Shown here: positions 9,370-18,121 of the stretch, piece by piece
Position numbering within the stretch: position 1 is the first letter of the stretch
Layout: each line of letters opens with the position of its first letter
Assembly (NCBI GenBank): GCA_905182795.1
Contig: CAJJCZ010000009.1
Coordinates: 60,119 to 124,118, forward strand
DNA: 64,000 nt
Direction of reading: 5' to 3'
Origin: an uncultured bacterium
GTDB lineage: Bacteria > Fidelibacterota > Marinisomatia > Marinisomatales > Marinisomataceae
Notes under the pieces: model-generated
What the model saw: only the letters and a program-made list of their open reading frames with translations
Databases searched by the model: none
Told to the model about the DNA's origin: nothing
Made by a program: the position numbers and the translations under genes

Positions 9370-10971
9370 ATAGACTTACAGTCTAAAATTGCTGGTTTAC
9401 CTGCATTGCCTGGTATTTATCAATTCAAGGATAAGATTGATAAGATTATCTACATTGGTAAGGCAAAGGACCTTAAAAAGAGGGTCAAATCGTACTTTCA
9501 AAAAAAATCCTATCGCTCACCTAAAGATCAATCTTTAATTAATAGAATTATTGATTTAGAATGGATTGTATGTGAAGATGAAGCAGATGCATTTATCACC
9601 GAAGCAACTCTGATTAAAAAGTTTAAACCGAAGTATAATGTTCGTTTAAAAGATGACAAATCTTTTCCTTATTTAAAGATTACAAATGAACAATTTCCTC
9701 AAATTGATATTACACGAAAAATCAAGAGTGATAAATCTCGTTATTTTGGACCATATACCGATGTGAAATCAATGCGAAGATTGCTCGACGTTCTATATAG
9801 AGCCTTTCCAATACGTAATTGTTATATCGAACTAGAAGATGGGACTATTGTCAAGAAAGGTTTAGGGATTCAAACTATCTCAGAATCAGACTACCATAAT
9901 ATGATTGATGATATGATTTTATTTTTAAAGGGTGAAACTAAAGCGTTAGAAAAAAAATTAGTAAAACAGATGGAATATTTTTCATCAAAGCTCATGTATG
10001 AAGACTCCGCTAGAGTGAGAGATCAAATCAAAGCAATCACATCATTTAAAAAAGGCCAAAGAAAGTTAGAAGCTGATTTCACAAATAGAGATGTTATTGG
10101 CGTTGAAAGTAAGGATAATCATCATGTGGTAGTCATTTTACGCATTAGAGAAGGAAGAATATTAAGTAGAGAGAAAATATCTGTAGATACCAATGATTCT
10201 ATCGCTGAAATATTTCGCTCTATTATCATCAATTTCTATATGAATGCAGCATACATTCCTAATAATATTTATTTATCAGAATTTCCTAAAGAGCTAGATG
10301 AGCTGAAAGAATGGTTATCAACAAAAAATAATCGCAAAGTAGATTTTATGGTTCCGAAGAGAGGAGTAAAGCTTAAAGAATTAAGATTAGCTAATAGAAA
10401 CGCAAAGCTTCTTTTGAATGAATGGATGTTAAATTTAGCAAAGCGAAAAGATTATATTCCAAAATTGCTGAGCGAACTTCAAGATATCTTGACCCTATCA
10501 AAACCACCTCGCTTGATTGAAGCGTTTGATATTTCACACTTAAGTGGGACGGATACTGTTGCATCTATGGTAGTATTCAAAGATGGTAGGCCTTATAAGA
10601 GTGGATATAGAAAATATAATATTAATGTTGATAAAATTGACGATTTTGAATCTATGAGAGAAGTAGTATTTCGTCGATACAGAAGACAACTTGATGAAGG
10701 AAATCCATTACCTGATTTAATCCTTATTGATGGAGGAAAGGGTCAGCTTTCATCTGCAAAACTATCTTTAGATAAGTTAAAGTTAGATCTTCCTATTGTA
10801 GCGCTAGCAAAGCGATTAGAAGAATTGTTTATTCCAGAAGATTCTGAATCTTTAATAATTCCAAAGAGTTCTCCAGCTTTAAATCTTTTAAAACAATTAA
10901 GAGATGAAGCACATCGATTTGCTATTACATTTCAGATAAGTAAAAGAACGAAAAGAATGTTATCTAAATAA
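9370..10971 (+). CDS. uvrC: UvrABC excinuclease subunit C, AUA start, no C-terminal HhH domain
   Basis: Nuclease of nucleotide excision repair. The GIY-YIG domain covers about residues 1-95 ('LPGIYQF', 'IIYIGKAKDLKKRV'). The UVR motif is at about 195-230. The RNase H-like 5' nuclease has 'IEAFDISHLSGT' (about 380), 'LILIDGGKGQLSSA' (about 450) and a final 'RDEAHRFAI'. No ATG, GTG or TTG lies in frame before TTG 9406, which would cut off the conserved N-terminal helix. The frame continues upstream as D-L-Q-S-K-I-A-G-L-P to an ATA at 9370, 8 bases after GGAG (9358-9361). I therefore choose ATA, giving 533 residues. The protein stops 16 residues after the last nuclease motif, where relatives carry a roughly 60-residue (HhH)2 domain. 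The 3' end overlaps a convergent gene by 8 bases. Confidence 0.9.
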   Translation: MDLQSKIAGLPALPGIYQFKDKIDKIIYIGKAKDLKKRVKSYFQKKSYRSPKDQSLINRIIDLEWIVCEDEADAFITEATLIKKFKPKYNVRLKDDKSFPYLKITNEQFPQIDITRKIKSDKSRYFGPYTDVKSMRRLLDVLYRAFPIRNCYIELEDGTIVKKGLGIQTISESDYHNMIDDMILFLKGETKALEKKLVKQMEYFSSKLMYEDSARVRDQIKAITSFKKGQRKLEADFTNRDVIGVESKDNHHVVVILRIREGRILSREKISVDTNDSIAEIFRSIIINFYMNAAYIPNNIYLSEFPKELDELKEWLSTKNNRKVDFMVPKRGVKLKELRLANRNAKLLLNEWMLNLAKRKDYIPKLLSELQDILTLSKPPRLIEAFDISHLSGTDTVASMVVFKDGRPYKSGYRKYNINVDKIDDFESMREVVFRRYRRQLDEGNPLPDLILIDGGKGQLSSAKLSLDKLKLDLPIVALAKRLEELFIPEDSESLIIPKSSPALNLLKQLRDEAHRFAITFQISKRTKRMLSK

Positions 10972-11920
10972 GGCCCTTTTCTTTCATCCAATCGTCTGAA
11001 AGAAACTTTCTCATATAATTTCGAATACTATCAGGTAGTATTATTAGGCAGTTCTGCCCTTTTTTGAGATCTTTTGCGGCCTCTAAGGCTGCAAATGTTG
11101 CAGAACCACATGAACCCCCAATTAATAGACCTTCCTCACTTATAAGTGCTCTTGCGGTACTAAATGCTTCCTTGTCATTTACTTTGACAAATTTATCGAC
11201 AACAGAAGGATCAAATGTCTTTGGAAGAAAGTCATAACCAATACCTTCAACATGATAAGGGGATCCTTTATATTCATCTTCACCACCCAATATAGAACCA
11301 TAAGGATCGGCACCTATAATTTGAATATCTGGAATGGATTCTTTAAGGCGCTTTCCTACACCGGTAATAGTTCCACCAGTTCCAACACCCATTACAGCCA
11401 TATGTAAATTAGTACCAAAGTCATCTAATATCTCTTGAGACGTATGCTTATAATGTACATCTGGATTGCAAGGATTTTCCCACTGATCAAGAATGTGACT
11501 ATTTGGAATTTCTTTATTCAATTTTTTTGCTATACCAAAATTACTGTCATCTTCATTGTGAGAAGCTTCTGTTCTGGTACGTATAATTTCTGCACCTAAG
11601 GCTTTGATTGTTATTTCTTTCTCCATACTCATTTTTTTTGGCATGCATATAATCAGTCGATATCCTTTAACAGCAGCAGCGATTGCAAGTCCAATACCTG
11701 TATTGCCTGATGTTGCTTCAATTAAAGTGTCTCCAGGTTTAATTCTTCCAGATTTTTCAGCACAATCAATCATACAGAAAGCAGTACGATCCTTGAGAGA
11801 GCTTCCCGGATTAAACATCTCAAGTTTTGCGTAGAGGTTGCACTCTAATTCTGAGCCAATAGAATTAAGTTTTACAATAGGAGTAGAGCCGACAGTTTCA
11901 AGGATATTGTTATAAATCAT
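10964..11920 (-). CDS. Cystathionine beta-synthase-like / cysteine synthase family PLP enzyme
   Basis: PLP-dependent beta-replacement enzyme of sulfur amino acid metabolism, 318 residues. 'GSSLKDRTA' (about 39-47) has the Schiff-base Lys, 'EATSGNTGIGLA' (about 68-79) the substrate loop, 'GVGTGGTITG' (about 177-186) the phosphate cradle, and 'GGSCGSA' the late serine. The 'HILDQWENPCNPDVHY' and 'EGIGYDFLPKTFDPSVVDKF' stretches resemble cystathionine beta-synthase more than plain CysK. The regulatory CBS-domain tail is absent. CysK or CysM activity cannot be excluded. A strong hairpin lies about 10 bases upstream of the ATG. Confidence 0.85.
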   Translation of the reverse strand: MIYNNILETVGSTPIVKLNSIGSELECNLYAKLEMFNPGSSLKDRTAFCMIDCAEKSGRIKPGDTLIEATSGNTGIGLAIAAAVKGYRLIICMPKKMSMEKEITIKALGAEIIRTRTEASHNEDDSNFGIAKKLNKEIPNSHILDQWENPCNPDVHYKHTSQEILDDFGTNLHMAVMGVGTGGTITGVGKRLKESIPDIQIIGADPYGSILGGEDEYKGSPYHVEGIGYDFLPKTFDPSVVDKFVKVNDKEAFSTARALISEEGLLIGGSCGSATFAALEAAKDLKKGQNCLIILPDSIRNYMRKFLSDDWMKEKGLI

Positions 11921-11931
11921 GGTTTAATATT

Positions 11932-11967
11932 AAAAAAAAAGGAGGCGAAAAGCCCCCTCTTTTTTTA
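11932..11967. promoter_or_regulatory. Bidirectional terminator-like hairpin in a divergent intergenic region
   Basis: A run of nine A, a GC-rich inverted repeat (GGAGGC ... GCCCCC, loop GAAAA) and a T-run form a terminator-shaped hairpin on either strand. It lies between two divergently transcribed genes, ending about 10 bases before the start codon of the minus-strand beta-synthase-like gene. A terminator for an upstream gene is therefore not expected. A leader attenuator is one reading; a boundary between divergent transcripts is another. Confidence 0.55.
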
Positions 11968-12102
11968 AAGAAAGTTAATTATATCAATAAATCATAAAAA
12001 AAGTGATCAACAATATCATTAAATCTATCTATTCCATTGTTAAATGGTTTTCATTTTATTAAACTCATTTCGTTAAAAAGTATAAAAAAAGATAGAGAGT
12101 TT

Positions 12103-13536
12103 ATGAATTTTAAAAATATTTTATCAAAAACAAACGTACCTGCCGATTGGATTGGTATTAGATATGTCGAAGAAATACAAAATGTCCTATCAACAAAAAA
12201 ATTATCCCTAGATAACGTTCAAAGAAATGTCACTAAAGGCGTAATGATTGATGTACTTGTAGACGGACAGTTTTCATATTATGCAACTCCATTCCTTGAC
12301 GAATCTCATATATTGGAATGCATAAAGATTGCATATAATAACGCAAAACTAGCTTCAAAGTACTCTGTATTTAAATTTGATCAATCTACAGTGCGACAAG
12401 GTTTTACCGGAGAGTATAATACTAAGCTAGAAACTCCTTTAAGCGACTTATCTGTTACTGACATTCAAGATATCGCATTATTAGGCTCTAAAACTTTAAT
12501 GAATCACGATAAAATTGTTCATGCAGCTACAACAATTGAGCTGGTAGAAAGAACAACAGATATTGTGAGTACATCAGGTGCAGATATCCATCAAAAAATG
12601 GATATTGTATTAGTTGAATTATCTTCAACTGCCCAGAATAAATACGACTCTCAAACTAGAAGTAATCATGGGATGAGAGGGCACTGCTTCCAAGCAGGCG
12701 CAGAATTCTTAAAAGATTATAATATAGAAGATGAAGCTAATCAAATTTCAATCCAAGCATTAGAGCTATTAAATGCTGAACAATGTCCTACAGAAATGAT
12801 GGATTTAGTACTAGCTCCAGATCAGATGATGTTACAAATCCATGAGAGTGTTGGGCATCCACTTGAACTTGATAGAATCTTAGGAGATGAAAGAAATTTT
12901 GCAGGTTCAAGTTTTGTTAACCTCGATGATTTTGGTTCTTTGCAATATGGTTCAGAGCTGATGAATATTGTTTTTGATCCGACCATTCATAATCAATTGG
13001 CTACTTATAGCTTTGATGATGGAGGAATGCCTGCAGAAAAAGAGCATTTAATTAAAGATGGCGTTTTGGTCAGAGGACTTGGAGGAATTGAAAGTCAAAT
13101 TCGATCAGGTGTAAACGGTGTTTCAAATTTAAGAGCATCTTCATGGAATAGAATTCCGATAGATCGAATGGCTAACATTAATCTTGAAGTAGGGCAGTCA
13201 ACAAGAGATGAAATTATTGGTAGCGTCGAAAGAGGCGTGTATATGGAGAGTAATCGTTCGTGGTCAATTGATGATTACAGGAACAAGTTTCAGTTTGGTT
13301 GTGAGTATGGACGTCTTATCGAAGACGGTGTATTAACTAGAGTGGTTAAAAATCCAAATTACAGAGGTATTACTAATCCATTTTGGAGAAGTCTATCTAT
13401 GGTGGGCGATTTAGACACATTTGAAGTTTTTGGTACGCCTAATTGCGGTAAAGGAGAACCAAATCAAGTAGAAAGAGTTGGACATGCTTCTCCTTTATGC
13501 AAGTTTGATAAAACACAAGTTTTTGGAGGAGTATAA
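12103..13536 (+). CDS. tldD: TldD metalloprotease subunit
   Basis: Zinc peptidase subunit of the TldD/TldE (PmbA) heterodimer, which degrades unfolded peptides and processes modified peptides in the cytoplasm. With the ATG at 12103 it has 477 residues. The metal site 'HESVGHPLELDR' (HExxxH) is near residue 249, and 'YSFDDGGMPAE' and 'GVYMESNRSWSIDDYRNKFQ' follow in the family pattern. The frame is open to an ATG at 12037, but homology starts after 12103, which has an AGAGAG upstream. pmbA begins on the base after the stop. Confidence 0.93.
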   Translation: MNFKNILSKTNVPADWIGIRYVEEIQNVLSTKKLSLDNVQRNVTKGVMIDVLVDGQFSYYATPFLDESHILECIKIAYNNAKLASKYSVFKFDQSTVRQGFTGEYNTKLETPLSDLSVTDIQDIALLGSKTLMNHDKIVHAATTIELVERTTDIVSTSGADIHQKMDIVLVELSSTAQNKYDSQTRSNHGMRGHCFQAGAEFLKDYNIEDEANQISIQALELLNAEQCPTEMMDLVLAPDQMMLQIHESVGHPLELDRILGDERNFAGSSFVNLDDFGSLQYGSELMNIVFDPTIHNQLATYSFDDGGMPAEKEHLIKDGVLVRGLGGIESQIRSGVNGVSNLRASSWNRIPIDRMANINLEVGQSTRDEIIGSVERGVYMESNRSWSIDDYRNKFQFGCEYGRLIEDGVLTRVVKNPNYRGITNPFWRSLSMVGDLDTFEVFGTPNCGKGEPNQVERVGHASPLCKFDKTQVFGGV

Positions 13537-14877
13537 ATGAAAAATGAGATATATAATTCAATATGTTCTCAGGTTTACGCTACCTTAAAAGAAGGCGAAA
13601 GCTTAACAATCTATATGGAAGGTGAAAATTCCCAATATTTTAGATTCAACGATTCAAAGATCCGTCAAACTGGGATTATCGAAGATTATAAAGTAACACT
13701 TTCCCTGTATCATGGAAAAAAATCACTTCAAGCAACAACAACAATTTCTTCTGATATAAATTATTCTGTCAAAAATCTAACATCAGAAATTAATTCATTA
13801 CGAGATCCATTGTCGTTGATACCTGATAATAATTTTACAGTATTCCCTACAAAATTTGATTCACTGGAAATGCATCGGAAAGGGAAACTTCCTAATAGGG
13901 AAGAAATACTAGATAGTTTAATGGACGTTATCGATAAAGATAACTTAACTGGAGTATGGACTTCAGGTAAGATTTTTAGAGCTTCATCTACTTCTGAAGG
14001 CGTAAGTCACTGGTTTGAGAAAGATTCATTTATTTTTGATTTCTCCCTCATTGATGCAAAAGAAAATATGGTAAAAATCTTATACCCCGGCTCAGATTGG
14101 AATAAAGATAAATTTACTGCAGTATTTAATGATGCATCTGACAAGCTTAAGCTAATGGATAAGTCGAAGATAGAGTTGAAGCCTGGTAAATATAGGGTTT
14201 GGTTTGAACCTCACGCTGTGGCAGACTTTGTTGATATGTTAAATTGGAATGGAGTCAGTGAATCTTCATTAAGAAATGGATCAAGCTCTTTATTGAAAAT
14301 GAGAAATGACAATGTGAAACTATCAGAGATGTTTTCTCTTGATGAATCATTTGATAGAAAATCTACATCTCCTTTTAATTCTCGCGCTGAGGTATCAGGT
14401 AATGTTAGTATTATTAAGAATGGAGAATTGGAAAATACATTAATTAATTCTAAAACTGCACTTGAATATGGATTGGATTCGAATTATGCTGAAGATACAA
14501 ATTCATGGGGCATGGGCGAGTACTTAAGAGCTCCATTAATGCATGGAGGTAATATTAAGCTCAATGAAAGACTTGAAAGGTTGGGTACAGGTATATTTAT
14601 TTCAAATATCCATTATCTTAATTGGAGCGATAATCTTGGAGGTCGAATTACTGGCTTAACTAGATATGCCTGCTATTGGGTTGAAGATGGAAAAATGATA
14701 GCTCCAATCAAAACAATGCGATTTGACGATTCTTTTTATAATTTTTTTGGTAGCAATTTAGAGGGTGTTGGCGAAGAGGTACTGTCTAGACCTGTAATTG
14801 AGACTTATGATGGGAGAAATCCAGGAGAAACTACCTGTCCAGGAATATTAGTTAATGATTTTGAATTAACTCTCTAA
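13537..14877 (+). CDS. pmbA: PmbA/TldE protease partner subunit
   Basis: Second subunit of the TldD/E protease, 446 residues, lacking the HExxxH zinc motif of TldD as expected. Family landmarks are 'SQYFRFNDSKIRQTGI' near the N-terminus, the central 'KYRVWFEPHAVADFVDML' block, and a C-terminal beta-rich half with 'LGGRITGLTRYACYWVEDG'. The start codon abuts the tldD stop with GGAGG just upstream, so the pair is co-transcribed and matched in amount. Confidence 0.9.
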   Translation: MKNEIYNSICSQVYATLKEGESLTIYMEGENSQYFRFNDSKIRQTGIIEDYKVTLSLYHGKKSLQATTTISSDINYSVKNLTSEINSLRDPLSLIPDNNFTVFPTKFDSLEMHRKGKLPNREEILDSLMDVIDKDNLTGVWTSGKIFRASSTSEGVSHWFEKDSFIFDFSLIDAKENMVKILYPGSDWNKDKFTAVFNDASDKLKLMDKSKIELKPGKYRVWFEPHAVADFVDMLNWNGVSESSLRNGSSSLLKMRNDNVKLSEMFSLDESFDRKSTSPFNSRAEVSGNVSIIKNGELENTLINSKTALEYGLDSNYAEDTNSWGMGEYLRAPLMHGGNIKLNERLERLGTGIFISNIHYLNWSDNLGGRITGLTRYACYWVEDGKMIAPIKTMRFDDSFYNFFGSNLEGVGEEVLSRPVIETYDGRNPGETTCPGILVNDFELTL

Positions 14878-14915
14878 ATATTTATATTGGCACGTTCAAC
14901 TTTTTAAAAAAGTTT

Positions 14916-14989
14916 GGCGTCGTACCCAAGTGGTCTAAGGGATCGGTTTGCAAAACCGCTATTCGTCGGTTCGAATCCGACCGACGCCT
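14916..14989 (+). tRNA. tRNA-Cys (GCA)
   Basis: Acceptor stem GGCGTCG/CGACGCC, anticodon loop TTGCAAA (anticodon GCA), T arm GTCGG-TTCGAAT-CCGAC, discriminator T as expected for Cys. Position 27-43 is a T/C mismatch. CCA is not encoded. tRNA-Leu(UAA) follows 15 bases later. Confidence 0.94.
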
Positions 14990-15004
14990 CTTAAAAACTT
15001 TGTT

Positions 15005-15093
15005 GCCCGGGTGGTGAAATTGGTAGACACAAGGGACTTAAAATCCCTCGGAGATTAAACTCCGTGCCGGTTCGAGTCCGGCCCCGGGCACCA
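15005..15093 (+). tRNA. tRNA-Leu (UAA)
   Basis: Acceptor stem GCCCGGG/CCCGGGC, anticodon stem-loop AGGGA-CTTAAAA-TCCCT giving UAA, long variable arm, T loop TTCGAGT, discriminator A, followed by an encoded CCA (15091-15093), unlike most other tRNA genes here. Confidence 0.95.
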
Positions 15094-15114
15094 CTACTTC
15101 ATGGAAACTTACAT

Positions 15115-15867
15115 ATGACTCATTTTATCTTTTTTCACGGGATTGGTATCAGATCTCCATTTTGGAACAGTATTGTTCCAAAGCTAGAAGAGAAATCTCT
15201 TAATTATTCATTGATTGATTTAGATTTTTCTTCTCTTGATAATGCCTTCAAATCATCTAGAGCTTCCGTTAAAGATATTATTAAAAAATATCCGGATAGA
15301 GATATTGTTATTATTGGACATAGTTTGGGAGGTTTATTCGCAACCTATGTAGCTCAGTCTCTGGGTGATGATATACATAAATTAATCCTTATTGCGAGTG
15401 GGGTAGCAGCCCCTAAACAAATCTCTGTTAAGACTATTCCGCAAAAACAAATTAATGCTCTGTATAAAGTCATTAAGAGGTTTGGAATGCAAATTATGTT
15501 TAAAGGTTATTTACCCGACTGGTTAACGCAATCAATGTTTTTTACGAAAAACACCCCAAAAGAGGTTCAAAGAGAGGTTTGGAAGAATGCTGTAAGGGAG
15601 AAACAAAGTTTCTTGATGGAGTCTTTTAAATCAAAAACAATATGGAATGATTATTTCAAAAGAGTGCATTTTAGCGGACCAGATAATGTTCTAGTTATCA
15701 TTTGCGACAAAGATAAATTGATTCCAAAACATGCATCTATTTATTTAAAAGATCACTTAAATGGATCTTATAAGGTGTATGAAGGTTGCGGGCATAACGA
15801 TGTAGTAACATCAGAAAAGTTTAATAAAAAATTAATAGATGATATCATTCTATTTTCTTCTATATGA
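15115..15867 (+). CDS. Alpha/beta-hydrolase
   Basis: A 250-residue serine-hydrolase-fold protein. The nucleophile elbow 'IIGHSLGGL' is at about residues 71-79, the acid in 'ICDKDKLIP' near 205, and the catalytic His in 'EGCGHNDV' near 231, with an oxyanion-type 'FFHGIG' near residue 7. No signal peptide is seen, so it is cytoplasmic. The substrate is unknown. The frame runs back into the upstream tRNA-Leu, so the ATG at 15115, 21 bases after the tRNA CCA, is the credible start. Confidence 0.8.
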   Translation: MTHFIFFHGIGIRSPFWNSIVPKLEEKSLNYSLIDLDFSSLDNAFKSSRASVKDIIKKYPDRDIVIIGHSLGGLFATYVAQSLGDDIHKLILIASGVAAPKQISVKTIPQKQINALYKVIKRFGMQIMFKGYLPDWLTQSMFFTKNTPKEVQREVWKNAVREKQSFLMESFKSKTIWNDYFKRVHFSGPDNVLVIICDKDKLIPKHASIYLKDHLNGSYKVYEGCGHNDVVTSEKFNKKLIDDIILFSSI

Positions 15868-15950
15868 TAATATACAACGATATCTTAAACTATCACTTTA
15901 ACCTTAATTAACTCTTGAATGGAGATATTATAATTGGTAATATTAATTAA

Positions 15951-16361
15951 ATGAGACCATTTCATCTAGCTTTTCCAGTCACTGATTTAAACGCCACGAG
16001 ATCTTTCTATGTAGATGTCCTACAATGCAGCGTTGGCAGATCTTCTGATAAGTGGATTGACTTCGATATGTTTGGTCATCAGGTAGTAGCTCATTTAGTT
16101 GATAGCAGTAACCATCCATCAACCAATAGCGTAGATGGCGACGATGTACCTGCAAGTCATTTTGGGGTTATTTTGACTATGGATCAGTGGAATCAATTAC
16201 ATGACCATTTAAGTAATTTTAGTATTACATTCATTATTAAGCCAAAAATTCGTTTTAAGGGCGAAACTGGAGAGCAGGCTACTATGTTTTTTCTTGATCC
16301 TTCGGGCAATGCACTTGAGTTTAAAGCTTTTAAGGATGACAAACAAATTTTTGCAACCTAA
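15951..16361 (+). CDS. VOC-superfamily (glyoxalase/dioxygenase-like) protein
   Basis: A 136-residue single vicinal-oxygen-chelate module with the beta-alpha-beta-beta-beta repeat. Candidate metal ligands are the His in 'RPFHLAFPV' (residue 4), the His in 'ASHFGVIL' (about 90) and the Glu in 'GNALEFKAF' (about 122). 'ATRSFYVDVLQC' is the usual first helix. The reaction and substrate cannot be assigned. It precedes a TIGR02206-type membrane protein by 14 bases. Confidence 0.78.
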   Translation: MRPFHLAFPVTDLNATRSFYVDVLQCSVGRSSDKWIDFDMFGHQVVAHLVDSSNHPSTNSVDGDDVPASHFGVILTMDQWNQLHDHLSNFSITFIIKPKIRFKGETGEQATMFFLDPSGNALEFKAFKDDKQIFAT

Positions 16362-16375
16362 ATTATGACACTAAT

Positions 16376-17074
16376 ATGCATATAGAACATTTTACTCCTG
16401 AGATTTTTGGAACTTTCTGGCTTAGAGGAATCCTCTTCGTTGTCTTCTTTGTCGCATCATTATTTCTTATAGGAAAGAATAGTAGTAAAAAAACACAACT
16501 TTATCTTCTCTATGGAATGGGAATATATCAACTAATATCTTCAATAGGATTAGATTTAGATCGTATTATAAATGGTAGTTTTCTTTTATCATCTCATCTA
16601 CCGCTTCAGATGTGCGGAATTACAACTTATCTATCTGGTATTATAGTATTTTATCGAAAACAATTTATTTTTGAGTTCTTATATTTTTGGGGGCTTGCAG
16701 GATTTATACATTCCGTTTTAACTCCAGAGTTTACAACAGAGGTGAATACTTTTACTATCATCAACTATTATGTCAGTCATTCATTAATCTTTGTTATACC
16801 AGTATGGTTGATGTTGATGATGGATATGAGATTAAAAATAGGTTCTTGGTGGACAAACTTTTTATATACACAACCTATACTTGTTTTTATAATGATCGTT
16901 AACTGGTTAGTGGGTGGAAATTATATGTATTTGGCAGAAGCTCCATTAGCTGAAAATCCATTAATATTTACAAGAGTATGGCCATGGTATATTCTGACAT
17001 TCGAGTTCTTAACGATTCCTCATTTCCTTCTATTCTACTATTTTGGAAAGAAAAGTTCTACCAATAAAGCATGA
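16376..17074 (+). CDS. TIGR02206/YwaF-family integral membrane protein
   Basis: 232 residues with about seven membrane helices. The family pattern 'LPLQMCGITTYLSG' lies in the third helix region (about 75-88), and 'NYYVSHSLIF' plus 'VGGNYMYLAEAP' follow, as in YwaF-like proteins. The function of the family is not established. The stop overlaps the next gene's ATG by 4 bases (ATGA), so it is translated with the CNNM-type protein. Confidence 0.7.
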   Translation: MHIEHFTPEIFGTFWLRGILFVVFFVASLFLIGKNSSKKTQLYLLYGMGIYQLISSIGLDLDRIINGSFLLSSHLPLQMCGITTYLSGIIVFYRKQFIFEFLYFWGLAGFIHSVLTPEFTTEVNTFTIINYYVSHSLIFVIPVWLMLMMDMRLKIGSWWTNFLYTQPILVFIMIVNWLVGGNYMYLAEAPLAENPLIFTRVWPWYILTFEFLTIPHFLLFYYFGKKSSTNKA

Positions 17075-18078
17075 CATTATTAATTACTTATTTTTGTCTG
17101 GCATTATTTTTGTCATTTCTATGTTCACTTCTTGAAGCTGTTTTACTGTCGACACCAAGTTCTTATGCATCTATTTTAAAGAAGCAAAACTCTACCCATG
17201 GTATGCGTCTTGAAAGATTTAAGGAGAATATAAATAGGCCTTTAGCAGCTATTTTAACTCTAAATACATTTGCACATACTCTTGGTGCTGCCGGAGTTGG
17301 AGCCAAGACATTAGAGCTATATGGAGAAAGCTCTGTTGCAATTGCTTCAGGAATTTTAACCTTACTTATTTTAGTTTTTTCAGAGATTATTCCCAAGACT
17401 ATTGGCAGTGTTTATTGGAGGGAGCTGATTGGGAATACAACATTGATCATTCAAGTTCTCATTGTATTTACCTATCCATTGGTTTTGTTAGCAGAATTTA
17501 TATCCAACTTTGGAAAAGATGAGGCAACTGTTACAAGAGAAGAAGTAATAGCTATGGCTGAAATGGGAGAAGATGAAGGCGTTCTTGAAGAGCAGGAAAC
17601 TGATCTAATTGAAAATACTTTACGCTTAAAAGATGTTAAGGTAAATGATATCATGACTCCTCGAACAGTAGTATTCGCTCTAAATAAGGACATGACGGTT
17701 GGGCAAGTGCTTGATAAGCACACTAGTCTAGATTTTACGAGAATTCCTATTTTTGATACCAATTTGGACGATGTAGTAGGTATTGTAAATCGATATGACA
17801 TTGTAAATCGTAAAGCAGACGATCAGTTTAGCACTAGAATGTCTGAAATATCAAAAGAAGTTCCATCGGTAAATGAAAATGATCCAGTAGATAAGGTTTT
17901 GAGATTGTTTATTCAAAAAAGATACCATTTAGCTTTAGTTTTTAGCGATGATAATTTCCTTACAGGTTTGATTACTCTTGAAGATGCTATCGAAACGTTA
18001 CTAGGAGAAGAGATTGTTGACGAGCATGATTCGGTAGTAGATATGAGAGATTTAGCTAAATCACAGAATAATAATTAA
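17071..18078 (+). CDS. CNNM/CorC-type membrane protein (DUF21 plus CBS pair)
   Basis: 335 residues in two parts. A DUF21 (CNNM) membrane domain has three or four helices at about 1-150, and a cytoplasmic CBS-domain pair covers about 190-310, opening with 'VNDIMTPRTVVFALNKD'. The DUF21 'NTFAHTLGAAGVGA' and 'FSEIIPKTIG' signatures are clear. Relatives are linked to magnesium or cobalt efflux and were long annotated as hemolysins. The C-terminal CorC_HlyC domain seen in longer relatives is missing. Confidence 0.85.
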   Translation: MTLLITYFCLALFLSFLCSLLEAVLLSTPSSYASILKKQNSTHGMRLERFKENINRPLAAILTLNTFAHTLGAAGVGAKTLELYGESSVAIASGILTLLILVFSEIIPKTIGSVYWRELIGNTTLIIQVLIVFTYPLVLLAEFISNFGKDEATVTREEVIAMAEMGEDEGVLEEQETDLIENTLRLKDVKVNDIMTPRTVVFALNKDMTVGQVLDKHTSLDFTRIPIFDTNLDDVVGIVNRYDIVNRKADDQFSTRMSEISKEVPSVNENDPVDKVLRLFIQKRYHLALVFSDDNFLTGLITLEDAIETLLGEEIVDEHDSVVDMRDLAKSQNNN

Positions 18079-18121
18079 TTATTTGAGTTTTTGATTTAGT
18101 ACGTTAAGTTCTTCACCAGTT

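Noticed and set aside
12037..12102. Upstream extension of tldD from ATG 12037
   Set aside because: The 22 extra residues (Lys/Ile/Ser rich) do not match the family, and ATG 12103 has AGAGAG upstream.
15064..15114. Hydrolase start inside tRNA-Leu(UAA)
   Set aside because: The added residues are translated tRNA sequence; ATG 15115 gives the normal hydrolase N-terminus.
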